A model generated the notes under the pieces. It did no database searches and was not told where the DNA came from. It saw only the letters and a list, made by a program, of their open reading frames with translations. A stretch of DNA of 64,000 nucleotides from Bacteroidota bacterium (GTDB lineage: Bacteria; Bacteroidota; Bacteroidia; J057; JADKCL01), in contig JADKCL010000001.1 of the NCBI GenBank assembly GCA_016718825.1, forward strand, positions 124,001-188,000, read 5' to 3'. A program made the translations under genes and the position numbers. Below, in pieces: positions 55,809 to 63,751 of this stretch. Position 1 is the stretch's first letter, and every line of letters starts with the position of its first letter.

Positions 55809-57896
55809 ATGAAAAGTCCCCTTGTTCACCAGCCTGCAAACAAGCAAGAATCCTCGGAAAGTAACTTTCCGCAAGGCAAATCCATGATGCCGCCACAGTT
55901 TTCATTGTCGAGCAGTTCCGGCAATGTCGGTACGCTGGGCTTTGGAAATATGTGGGATCAAGCTTTTGGTCCCATTGGGCTAGGTTCCAAAAACCAATCC
56001 ACCGAAAGTGCCGAGAAGTCTTCCGAACACGCTCAAGGGGGCGCAGATTCGGAATGGGTTACATTCGCCGAACAATTCAATAACCGGTTCAAATCTGTTT
56101 TGCATGTCTTTGAACCAGAAGGGACCCCTGCCAATTTTGTAGAAAAATCCGTTGCTAGCGGTAAAGTGCTCACTCCAGAGCAATGTGAATCGCTTTTCAC
56201 AAAGGGGCAACGCGACAAGCTGATTCCCTTCTTTCAAACGAACGTCATTCCCGAACGCCTTTTTAACGGGGACGAACGTGGGAAAACCACCGCTGCACAA
56301 CGCATTCTTCTGTCTGCCGAGATTCTTGCCAATGGCATTTATGCTCCGGGGAGTTTCGAGCAGCGTGTCCATGCCAAAAACTGCGGACACTGGGCACAGA
56401 CCGTCCAGAACTATGCTGGGGTTACCGCCAATTCTGGTGCAAATGCAGACAGCCTCAATGGAAACTTTGATCTGCATGGCAATGTAATTTTGGGTGCTGA
56501 AATGGCGAAGCCTCAAGGTTTTGACGAAAAAAGGGTCTCCATTGAGAACTTACCCGAAGAGGAATCCGCAACGATCGGACCGATTTACGAAGGGACCGCG
56601 CACGGTGAAGAAGCAGCCAAAAGAGCAAACCGCCGCGCAGAACTCGAGCAGCAGGATGCCAATAATCCCGATGGCGAAAAGTCCAAGAAACCTTTGACGC
56701 CCTTCCGTTGCGAACATTTGTCCATGGATTTGTTTGACACTGTGAAGCCAGGTGATTGGCTATACATCTACAATGCCAACGGCTCAGGCAACCACAGCGT
56801 CATTTTTTCTCGTTGGGCAAGTGGCGACTTGGTGGTGGATGGTGGAATCCAATACCGCAAGGCGGTGACATTTGACCAGAATAAGCCAGTTGCGGGAGGA
56901 GAGGAACATAACTTGAATCTCGGCCAACAATTCCATCGGACGAAAGACATCCAAATTTGCCCGATTACAAAGGTTTCCAAGGTCAATCCTGAGCAACGAC
57001 CTGCAGAAAGCATCGAGGAATTGCTGCCAACACGCGGTGATCAGGATGACCTGCTCAACGAAAAAAACCAGAAATTCATTGAGGAGATCAAGAAACAAAG
57101 CGGCGGCAAGATCACCGAAGATTTGTTAATCAACTTGTTGGTCAAAGAGAACATTGGCCATATCGACGCTTTGGGCGATCGGCTCAGCCCCGAACAGCAC
57201 GAGATGTTGACAGATGCCAACAATGTAAAATGCGACCTCGAGACTTTGGTGCGACTCACCGAGCGATTGCGGCAGTTGCATACCAATGCAGACTTGCTCG
57301 CTAAAAATGAGGCTAAGATCTACGAAAGCAAACTCAATGGACAATACGCGGAATTGATCACCGCTTACAAAGCCCAAGAAGCCGAAATCAACGCGCTGAT
57401 TGAGCCCTTGGAAAAGGAGAAAGCACCTTGGGAGGAAGAATTGGCTGGCTTGACGAAAGACCGTGACGAGCTCGACACCTATCCCGAATTGAGTCTTGCG
57501 CGCAAAAAGTACCGCAAAGTTCTTGCCGAGCTCAAGCTGATGGGCAAGTCGGATCCAAACCGTGATGCTAAAAAAGCGGAGCGTGATAATATTTTGGCTG
57601 AGATTGGAGAATGGAAAGCCAAAGGGAAGGCCAACAAGGGTGCCCTTGGCGAAAGCCGCACAGAGATCAATTCCCTTCGCCGCAAGATTGGAAAGGTGAA
57701 TGCCAAAATCAGTAAGCTGGAAGTGAAGTTGGAAGAGGCCGCGCTTTTGCTCCCTTGGGGCCAAGTCGCAGGCGGCAGTACCAAGGAGCAAGACAAGACG
57801 AGCAACAAAGCCGGCAAAACGGGTACGTTAGAAAGCACCCTCGGCGAAGCCGCCATTAAAGACCTCAAGAAGAAAGCCAAGGCAGGGGAGTTTTGA
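55809..57896 (+). CDS. Large unknown protein with possible papain-like domain and coiled coil
   Basis: The ~695-residue protein has no signal peptide or membrane segment. I do not recognise the family. The N-terminus (MKSPLVHQPANKQESSESNFPQGKSMMPPQFSLSSSSG) is Ser/Gln/Pro-rich and disordered-looking, in the style of eCIS- or DUF4157-associated cargo proteins (an inference). A middle domain has Cys192 in AKNCGHWAQTV and His329 in GSGNHSVIFSRWASGDLVVDGG, preceded by KPGDWLYIYN; this Cys/His pattern is typical of NlpC/CHAP papain-fold hydrolases. Residues ~440-650 are a strongly charged helical coiled-coil region. The start at 55809 is preferred to 55773. The gene sits inside the relic of a psd copy, which suggests it was inserted. 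Confidence 0.6.
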   Translation: MKSPLVHQPANKQESSESNFPQGKSMMPPQFSLSSSSGNVGTLGFGNMWDQAFGPIGLGSKNQSTESAEKSSEHAQGGADSEWVTFAEQFNNRFKSVLHVFEPEGTPANFVEKSVASGKVLTPEQCESLFTKGQRDKLIPFFQTNVIPERLFNGDERGKTTAAQRILLSAEILANGIYAPGSFEQRVHAKNCGHWAQTVQNYAGVTANSGANADSLNGNFDLHGNVILGAEMAKPQGFDEKRVSIENLPEEESATIGPIYEGTAHGEEAAKRANRRAELEQQDANNPDGEKSKKPLTPFRCEHLSMDLFDTVKPGDWLYIYNANGSGNHSVIFSRWASGDLVVDGGIQYRKAVTFDQNKPVAGGEEHNLNLGQQFHRTKDIQICPITKVSKVNPEQRPAESIEELLPTRGDQDDLLNEKNQKFIEEIKKQSGGKITEDLLINLLVKENIGHIDALGDRLSPEQHEMLTDANNVKCDLETLVRLTERLRQLHTNADLLAKNEAKIYESKLNGQYAELITAYKAQEAEINALIEPLEKEKAPWEEELAGLTKDRDELDTYPELSLARKKYRKVLAELKLMGKSDPNRDAKKAERDNILAEIGEWKAKGKANKGALGESRTEINSLRRKIGKVNAKISKLEVKLEEAALLLPWGQVAGGSTKEQDKTSNKAGKTGTLESTLGEAAIKDLKKKAKAGEF

Positions 57897-57921
57897 AAAG
57901 GGTGGGGGCAGTCCTAGCAGT

Positions 57922-58030
57922 TGCTTCCAGCGGAATCAAGATCTCCCTCATGGGTCAAACTTGATAAAGCCCATCTCGACGGATTCCTGGTGGGTATCGC
58001 CATCAAAGCAGCAAATGTTCCATAAGCGCG
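57922..58030 (-). pseudogene. Relic of a second psd gene, middle part
   Basis: The minus strand reads NICCFDGDTHQESVEMGFIKF and, after a frame change, PMREILIPLEA, against RICWYIKEGDTVQQSAEMGFIKFGSRMDLLIPLDA of the intact psd. The homology stops after the codon for Ala (57922-57924); the next psd codons continue in the relic at 55690-55621. The 5' half of the copy is missing upstream of 58030. Confidence 0.6.
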
Positions 58031-58132
58031 ACAAGGCTCTCGATTGGAAGGAACGAATATCATGGAAAAGAATGCTGATGCTCAGTTTGTAAGAATTTGT
58101 GGGGATTCAAATTTGCCTGCAAATACACAACT

Positions 58133-59053
58133 ATGAAAAAAGCACTACTCATTCTCCTTTTGGCCGTTGGCAACTTGGTATTCGCTCAAAACCCAATCAT
58201 CTTCATGCCTGATGCCGGCCTCAACGATGGCTCGGACGAAGGTGGACTTAATGGTGGTAAGGAAACCTACGTCTTCGATGGCGATCCGAATACCAACAAT
58301 GGTGCAGTGAATGCCTTTTATAGTTTGCCAATCAGCACCTGCAATAACACAAACTATTTGGGAATGATCCAATTTGACCTCACGACCTTGCCAGCCGTTG
58401 TGGATTCTGTATTTTTAGGTGGATGGACTTGGGATCAAAATGTGATTTGCTACTCCAATTGCGACAACAATTGGGAGTTTTGGTATGTCGGGGCAGCATG
58501 GGATGAAATGGCCGTGACGTGGGGGACTGCGCCATTGCTTGATTCTGGATTTGCCGGACCTTTTAACGTGACCTTTCCTGATGTCGCCCGCGAACGGAAA
58601 TTTGATATCACCCCCGCCTACAGGAATTGGAAATCAGGCAATGTCCCCAACTACGGGCTTGCCATCAAGCCCATCGATGGGTTCTGCAACAATGCCTGTG
58701 TCATCCTCGGGATGCTTTCTTCGGATGATACCACGTTTGCTGGCACGCATCGTCCTTACTTGGAGATTTATTCAGGTGGCGTCGGGGTAGCAGAGGCACA
58801 ACAAATCAAAACGAGATTTTTCCCCAATCCTGCACATAACGCTGCTGTGATCGAGTTTCAATCTACGTTCGTTGGACCAGTGGAATTGCATGTTTTGGAC
58901 TATACAGGTCGCACAGTAAGCACACAAACCGAAACCATGGATATGGGATTGCAACGCATGAGGATTGACTTGGAAAAATTGGCAAACGGAATGTACACCT
59001 ATCGCCTCACTACTCCATCCGGAAACAGTTCGGGAATGTTCGTGAGGCAGTGA
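58133..59053 (+). CDS. DNRLRE-domain secreted protein with T9SS sorting domain
   Basis: The ~306-residue protein has a signal peptide (MKKALLILLLAVGNLVFAQ). The body (GMIQFDLTTLPAVVDSVFL, WDEMAVTWGTAP, FDITPAYRNWKSGNVPNYGLAIKP) is a DNRLRE/CBM-like jelly roll found in extracellular enzymes and adhesins. Cysteine pairs suggest disulfides. The final ~75 residues (TRFFPNPAHNAAVIEF ... SGNSSGMFVRQ) form a T9SS sorting domain. It probably acts at the cell surface; the ligand is unknown. Confidence 0.87.
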   Translation: MKKALLILLLAVGNLVFAQNPIIFMPDAGLNDGSDEGGLNGGKETYVFDGDPNTNNGAVNAFYSLPISTCNNTNYLGMIQFDLTTLPAVVDSVFLGGWTWDQNVICYSNCDNNWEFWYVGAAWDEMAVTWGTAPLLDSGFAGPFNVTFPDVARERKFDITPAYRNWKSGNVPNYGLAIKPIDGFCNNACVILGMLSSDDTTFAGTHRPYLEIYSGGVGVAEAQQIKTRFFPNPAHNAAVIEFQSTFVGPVELHVLDYTGRTVSTQTETMDMGLQRMRIDLEKLANGMYTYRLTTPSGNSSGMFVRQ

Positions 59054-59143
59054 CAATAAAATAATTTCTATTGGAGAAGGGCAGGCGGCTAAACTTCCTG
59101 TCCTTCTGCATTTCGGGAGAAGATTGCCTTACGCGGGTGATGG

Positions 59144-59809
59144 TTATTTCCCGACTGCAATCACCGTCTTCCCGCCAAACACGACCTCTTCCAGCTTCAC
59201 GCTGACCTCCGCGTCCAACGGAATGAGCAAGTCCATACGCGAGCCAAACTTAATGAACCCCATCTCGGCGGATTGTTGGACGGTGTCGCCTTCCTTGATG
59301 TACCAGCAGATGCGGCGCGCCACGGCGCCGGCGATTTGTTTGTAGCCGACCGTCCAGCGGCTGTTTTCGACGACGGTATAGGTCATTTCGTTGTCGGTGC
59401 TGCTTTTGGGATGCCAAGCGACGAGGTAGAGGCCGGGCATGTATTTGAACCACTTCACCTTGCCGCTGATCGGATTGCGGTTCACGTGGACATTCAGCGG
59501 ACTCATAAAAATGCTGATCTGACGCACCTTGGCCTTGAAGTAAATCGGATCGAAGACTTCCTCGATCACGACGACCTTGCCGTCGCAAGGACAGACAATC
59601 GCATTCTCTTGAATCGTCGGCACAATTTCCGGATTGCGGAAGAAGTTGAAAATCAGCCCGATCAAGACGAGCGCGGCTACACCGAGCACGATGCCGATCC
59701 ACCAGACCACGGTCCCGGCCAACAACGGAAAATAAATTGCCGACCAAACGCCGCCCAGCAGCAAGATGGATATCGGAATGAGAAAACGACCTTCTTTGTG
59801 CAAACGCAT
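59144..59809 (-). CDS. psd: Phosphatidylserine decarboxylase, archaeal-type family
   Basis: The ~221-residue protein has two N-terminal membrane segments (LIPISILLLGGVWSAIYFPLL and WIGIVLGVAALVLIGLIFNFF). The family text FFRNPEIVP, VVVIEEVFDP, IFMSPLNVHVNRNP and the self-cleavage site in KFGSRMDLLIP (between Gly and Ser, giving the pyruvoyl group) follow. It converts phosphatidylserine to phosphatidylethanolamine at the inner membrane. No pssA is next to it. I take the ATG at 59807-59809 (MRLHKEGRF) over the TTG at 59815. A decayed second copy lies 1.1 kb downstream of its stop on the same strand. Confidence 0.92.
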   Translation of the reverse strand: MRLHKEGRFLIPISILLLGGVWSAIYFPLLAGTVVWWIGIVLGVAALVLIGLIFNFFRNPEIVPTIQENAIVCPCDGKVVVIEEVFDPIYFKAKVRQISIFMSPLNVHVNRNPISGKVKWFKYMPGLYLVAWHPKSSTDNEMTYTVVENSRWTVGYKQIAGAVARRICWYIKEGDTVQQSAEMGFIKFGSRMDLLIPLDAEVSVKLEEVVFGGKTVIAVGK

Positions 59810-59851
59810 GTGCAAAGAAAACCATTTTGAATGCGGGATGCAAAAAAGGGG

Positions 59852-60017
59852 TAGCGAAGGCGGCGCTCACACCGTGCTTTGGGTAGCGCCACCTTCGCTT
59901 GATTCCGCGAAGAGGGCGCTATCAGCATGCGGTGTTTGCGCCCTTTTCGCTACTGTGTTTTGTGGTATAGCGAAGGCGGCGCTCACACCGCGTTTTTTGT
60001 AGCGCCGCATTCGCGCT
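59852..60017. repeat. Cluster of three imperfect hairpins with a 23-bp direct repeat
   Basis: Hairpin 1 pairs 59853-59867 with 59885-59899 (14 of 15 bp). Hairpin 2 pairs 59907-59919 with 59938-59950 (13 bp, one wobble). Hairpin 3 pairs 59969-59983 with ~60001-60017 (imperfect). The first 23 nt of hairpins 1 and 3 (59852-59874, 59968-59990) are identical, so the unit is repeated with a related unit between. A T-run at 60018-60027 follows. Confidence 0.75.
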
Positions 60018-60041
60018 TGTTTTTTTTGTTATCTTGTTGAT

Positions 60042-60638
60042 ATGAAACCCATTGGACCATCGATTCTGCGCTTGCTTTTTGTCATCTGCTTCCTCGCCGC
60101 TTCAGCGAATGTAGGAAACAGCCAATCCGAAGGGGAGGGCAGTCAGGCTTTGTACATGCAGCATCAAAGCGATTCCGAGCGGGTCGTGAAAATTGATTCC
60201 GGACGCAAACTCAAAGTCTGGACCCAAGACGGGCAGTTGCATGCTGGGAAATTGACGCAGGTAAGTGACTCCAGTTTCTTCTTGGGAAAGGAGGAAATTT
60301 CTTATTCGAAAACCAAGAAAGTCAAACTCGACAAGGGAGAAGGCGGACGTATCGGTGGATTGACCGGTCTTTTGTTGGGTGCGTTTGGGATTGTCATCGG
60401 CTTGGCATTTTCATTGTTGGGATTGTATGCGGCCAACTCTGCGACGCAAAATACTTCTAACGGATGCGCTCAGGCGATGGGAGGTTTTTTCTTGTTGATC
60501 TTGGGAATCCTAATCGGAGCGGTCGGAATCATTTTTGCCATCATCGGCATCGTCGCCTACGCCATCGGAACGGCGGTCGCCCGCAATTTCAAATTGGATG
60601 GCAAGTGGCGAATCGTACGAAGAACCGCTGGAAACTAA
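60042..60638 (+). CDS. Membrane protein of unknown function with export signal
   Basis: The 198-residue protein has an N-terminal signal (LRLLFVICFLAASANVGNSQ), a periplasmic ~80-residue part with a Sm-like or SH3-like strand pattern (RKLKVWTQDGQLHAGKLTQVSDSSFFLG), and then two or three Gly-rich membrane helices (GLLLGAFGIVIGLAFSLLGLY, FFLLILGILIGAVGIIFAIIG). No family is recognised. It lies just after the hairpin cluster and converges with the aminotransferase gene (22 nt apart). Confidence 0.65.
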   Translation: MKPIGPSILRLLFVICFLAASANVGNSQSEGEGSQALYMQHQSDSERVVKIDSGRKLKVWTQDGQLHAGKLTQVSDSSFFLGKEEISYSKTKKVKLDKGEGGRIGGLTGLLLGAFGIVIGLAFSLLGLYAANSATQNTSNGCAQAMGGFFLLILGILIGAVGIIFAIIGIVAYAIGTAVARNFKLDGKWRIVRRTAGN

Positions 60639-60660
60639 TCGCCGAATCAGATTTCGAAAC

Positions 60661-61797
60661 TCATTCGAAGAAATCCCGCACCGCACGAATCACAATTGCT
60701 TGGTCTTCCTCTGTCAATCCAGTGGAGGATGGCAAGCAAAGCGAATCTTCGTACCAACGGAAACTATGGTCCTCACGCTGAATGTACAGGTTTTGCCCAT
60801 ACATCGGCAGGCGGTTCATCGGCACCCATAACTTGCGGGTCTGAATCTCATTCGCCTCCAAATAGGGCTCCAATTGCCGGGCTTCGGAAGTAAAAATGCA
60901 GTTGAGCCAATAGCCGCATTTCCGGTGCAGATCTCCGTGCGGCGTCAGTGAAATGGCGCGGACATCGATGAAACCAGCTTCGTATTCCGCGCGAATGGCT
61001 TGTTTTTTTGCCCAAAATTCGGGGAGACGCGCCAATTGGCCTAAGCCGAAGGCCGCATTGAGGTTGGGCATGCCATAGTTGAAGCCAACGGCATCGTGGA
61101 TGTATTCGAGGGGAAATGATTTGGCTTGGTGGGCGAGGTGGCGGATGCGGTCTGCGAGTTGGCTGTCGTTGGTCAAGACGGCTCCGCCGCCGCCCGTCGT
61201 CAAAATTTTGTTGCCGTTGAAGCTCAACGTGCCCAAAAGGCCCATGCTTCCGGCGGGTTTGTCGTCGAAGCTCGCCCCGAGGGCTGCGGCTGCGTCTTCC
61301 AACACGGGAATTCCGCGGCTGCGTGCCAATTCCAGCAGGCGGTCCATGTCACAAAAATCGCCCAACACGTGCACAGGTACGATCGCCCGAATACGCCTTT
61401 GGGTGCCTTTGAAGAAACATTTGCCGTCTGCAAAGTCGGTATGGTTTTGCAGAAAGTCTTCGAGCAAGTCGAGGTCAAGCTGCAAATTGTCGGGCGCTGC
61501 GTCGATGAAAATCGGTTCGGCCCCGGTCATGGAAACCGCATTGGCGGTAGCGACAAAGCTCAAGTTGGGGCAAATGACGTAGTCATTGGTGCCGACACCG
61601 AGGGCCAACAAGGCAAGGTGCAAAGCGGCAGTGCCGCTGTTGACCGCGATGCAAAACCGCACGCCCGACAAAGCCGCAACCTTGCGTTCGAAGTCGCCGA
61701 TGTCAGGCCCAGCCGTGGAAACCCAGCCGGATTCCAAAGCGCGTGCCACCGACATTTGTTCGGTATCAGAGATATTGGGGATGGAGAGTTGGATCAC
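60661..61797 (-). CDS. PLP-dependent sugar aminotransferase (DegT/DnrJ/EryC1; LegC-like)
   Basis: The 378-residue protein begins with a GTG and the text MIQLSIPNISDTEQ ... ESGWVSTAGPDIGDFE, as in LegC/perosamine-synthase-like enzymes. The PLP lysine is in LSFNGNKILTTGGGGAVLT, and VPVHVLGDFCDMDRL and VLEDAAAALGASFDD give the cofactor site. Such enzymes aminate a 4-keto (or similar) NDP-sugar in the synthesis of surface polysaccharides or nonulosonic acids. A NAD-dependent epimerase lies upstream on the same strand, which suggests they belong to one surface-sugar pathway although 381 nt separate them. Confidence 0.87.
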   Translation of the reverse strand: MIQLSIPNISDTEQMSVARALESGWVSTAGPDIGDFERKVAALSGVRFCIAVNSGTAALHLALLALGVGTNDYVICPNLSFVATANAVSMTGAEPIFIDAAPDNLQLDLDLLEDFLQNHTDFADGKCFFKGTQRRIRAIVPVHVLGDFCDMDRLLELARSRGIPVLEDAAAALGASFDDKPAGSMGLLGTLSFNGNKILTTGGGGAVLTNDSQLADRIRHLAHQAKSFPLEYIHDAVGFNYGMPNLNAAFGLGQLARLPEFWAKKQAIRAEYEAGFIDVRAISLTPHGDLHRKCGYWLNCIFTSEARQLEPYLEANEIQTRKLWVPMNRLPMYGQNLYIQREDHSFRWYEDSLCLPSSTGLTEEDQAIVIRAVRDFFE

Positions 61798-62178
61798 TTT
61801 TTAATGGAGAATGGAGAATGGAAAATGGAAAGCCTCCTAGGAGTTGGGGAGCCAACGAAGCTCACCGTATGGCTAGGAAAGCCCAGGCTTTTCAGCACAC
61901 GCATGCACCCCTTCTCCGCGGATTCGCGGCAAGCGAATGCGTGGAGAAGGGGCCGGGGGTTGAGGCGATAAACAAAAGGCAGGGCGATTTCCTCGGAAAC
62001 GTCATTGCCTTGGTTGAAACAATTACCAGGTCCTCATCGATTCCGGGCGAACGTCCCGGGGAAAAAGTGGAGTGGCTGGGCGATTTCCTGGAACCAGGGC
62101 CGCAACGCATTGAAGGCTCAGCGATTTTCCAAGAAACCTCCCCACAGCCTTCGATGCTATCAATCATACCCTTCGCCA
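61798..62178. other. Gene-free spacer with a 19-bp hairpin
   Basis: The 381-nt stretch starts with short repeats of ATGGAGA/ATGGAAA (61804-61830). A hairpin at 61908-61952 pairs 10 bp (CCCCTTCTCC/GGAGAAGGGG) and continues inward to about 19 bp with one mismatch and one wobble around loop GGCAA. A 98-codon minus-strand frame in the remainder shows no conserved features, so I do not call it. Confidence 0.6.
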
Positions 62179-63156
62179 TCAGCAATTCTGATAAATACGA
62201 TCAAATGGATCCCCAAACTTCCCGCTGTTCAGGACCGCCTGGATTTCGCGGATGCCATCGGGGACGTGGCGCGTCGCAACAAATTGCAGTTGTCGCGCAG
62301 CTTTGTCAAAGTTCACGCGGTAGTTGCGGGTGTCGGCATCGGGCTGTTGGCCGTAGGCGAACTTGCATTCGGGGACGACCTTTCGAATCTCCTCCACGAT
62401 CATGGCCTTGGTGTAGTTTTCGGAGCTTTCGCCGATGTTGAAGACACCCTCTGCGACCTCGGGTTGATGTGTGAGGCAAAGGCAAATCGCCTGCGCAAGG
62501 TTCTGCACGTGGCAATACGGCCGCCATTGGTGTTCGCCAAAAACAAGCAGCTCCTTGCCGAGCACCAAGTCCCGCGTAAAGTGGTTGACGGTGAGGTCAA
62601 AACGCATTCTCGGGGACAAGCCGTAGGCGGTTGCAAAACGGAGGATGCTGACCGTGACAGGGCTTGTGGCCGATTTGGTGAGCAGATATTCTTCGAATCC
62701 TACTTTCAACCGGGCATAGTGGCTCTGTGGTTGCAGCTCCGAATTTTCATCCAGCAGACCTTCGTCCGACATTTGCCCGTAGTTGCTGCACGTGCTCGCG
62801 AAGACAAACTTGGAAACGCCGACTTCTTCGGCCTCCTCAAACAAAGCCCGGCTCGCGACGTCCATCAAGGCGGTGGCAGCTTCCGGAAACAACTTGCAAG
62901 CTGGGTCGCCGACAATCGCCGCAAGGTGGATCACCGCCTCGACATGTTGCAAGGCGGCTTTCCGAATTTCAGGATCACAAAGATCCCCCTTGACAAGGCT
63001 GAAATGCGGATGCGCATAGAGATCCTCCAGTCCGGCATCGCCAAACAACAGCACATCCAAGCCGCGCACGGCATATCCAAGGTCCAGCAATTGTCGGCAA
63101 AGGACCGAACCCACATAGCCGGCCGCGCCGGTCACCAAAATCTGTCGTTGCAACAT
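62179..63156 (-). CDS. NAD-dependent sugar epimerase/dehydratase (extended SDR)
   Basis: The 325-residue protein has the Rossmann fingerprint TGAAGYVGSVLCRQL, VIHLAAIVGDPACKLFP and FVFASTCSNYG, where the family Ser/Tyr catalytic residues sit close to YARLKVGFEEYLL (YxxxK variant). It belongs to the NDP-sugar epimerase/dehydratase group. With the aminotransferase downstream it would modify an activated sugar for the cell surface. The substrate is not determined. TAATTTCG, a near match to the TAnnTTTG box, lies 5 nt before its ATG. Confidence 0.88.
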   Translation of the reverse strand: MLQRQILVTGAAGYVGSVLCRQLLDLGYAVRGLDVLLFGDAGLEDLYAHPHFSLVKGDLCDPEIRKAALQHVEAVIHLAAIVGDPACKLFPEAATALMDVASRALFEEAEEVGVSKFVFASTCSNYGQMSDEGLLDENSELQPQSHYARLKVGFEEYLLTKSATSPVTVSILRFATAYGLSPRMRFDLTVNHFTRDLVLGKELLVFGEHQWRPYCHVQNLAQAICLCLTHQPEVAEGVFNIGESSENYTKAMIVEEIRKVVPECKFAYGQQPDADTRNYRVNFDKAARQLQFVATRHVPDGIREIQAVLNSGKFGDPFDRIYQNC

Positions 63157-63240
63157 CGGGGCGAAATTAGTTGTTTTGGATGGAATGGTGGTTAAATGGA
63201 TTGTGTCGAATCGCCGCCGTGGTTGAATTGTATTCTACAC

Positions 63241-63282
63241 ATTGGTCGTAGGGACAGGTCGCGACCTGTCCCTACGACCAAT
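63241..63282. repeat. Perfect 42-bp palindrome upstream of mce
   Basis: 63241-63282 equals its own reverse complement at every position, with GTCGCGAC at the centre. The core (GTAGGGACAGGTCGC and its mirror) looks like a mobile intergenic repeat known from many bacterial genomes (from memory, not checked). It lies 34 nt before the mce start. Confidence 0.9.
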
Positions 63283-63300
63283 ATAAATCGTTGTTAATCA

Positions 63301-63308
63301 TAAATTTG
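63301..63308 (+). promoter_or_regulatory. TAnnTTTG box 7 nt before mce
   Basis: TAAATTTG is followed by AATCGAA and the mce ATG at 63316. Confidence 0.4.
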
Positions 63309-63315
63309 AATCGAA

Positions 63316-63720
63316 ATGAAAATCGAACACATCGGCATCGCCGTCCAGGACCTCGCCAAGAGCAATGCCCTTTTTGCGGCCATTTTTGATCAGCAGCCCT
63401 ACAAGCAGGAGCAGGTCGAGAGCGAGCATGTCAATGTCTCGTTTTTCCAGCTCGGCGACTCCAAAATCGAATTGCTTGAGGCGACCCATCCGGAAAGTGC
63501 GATTGCCAAACACATTGAGAAACGCGGCGAAGGCATGCACCATATCGCCTTCGAAGTCCCCGACATTTTTGCTGCGATGGAACGGATGAAAGCTCAAGGG
63601 TACCGTGTTTTGAACGAAGCCCCCAAACGTGGCGCCGACAATAAATTGATCTTTTTCCTGCATCCCAAAGACAGCAACGGGGTTTTGGTCGAATTGTGTC
63701 AGGAGATCAGGGAGAGCTGA
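63316..63720 (+). CDS. mce: Methylmalonyl-CoA epimerase
   Basis: The 134-residue protein is a vicinal-oxygen-chelate (glyoxalase-like) enzyme: MKIEHIGIAVQDLAKSNALF with the first metal His at residue 4 or 5, SKIELLEATHPES, GMHHIAFEVPD with the next His, and GVLVELCQE with the metal Glu. It interconverts the (R) and (S) forms of methylmalonyl-CoA in the propionate/succinate pathway, upstream of the mutase. The mutase is not encoded in this window. Confidence 0.92.
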   Translation: MKIEHIGIAVQDLAKSNALFAAIFDQQPYKQEQVESEHVNVSFFQLGDSKIELLEATHPESAIAKHIEKRGEGMHHIAFEVPDIFAAMERMKAQGYRVLNEAPKRGADNKLIFFLHPKDSNGVLVELCQEIRES

Positions 63721-63751
63721 AGGTGGCTGAGCGGCGCCGAAAAGTGTTGAA

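Noticed and set aside
61892..62185. 98-codon minus-strand frame in the spacer
   Set aside because: Composition and the hairpin inside it argue against coding; no start signal or family text.
62690..62720. TTCGAATCC, a tRNA T-loop-like string
   Set aside because: It is inside the epimerase gene and no acceptor or anticodon arms can be formed.
62005..63195. 396-codon plus-strand frame over the epimerase gene
   Set aside because: The minus strand encodes a clear Rossmann-fold protein; the plus frame has no recognisable motif.
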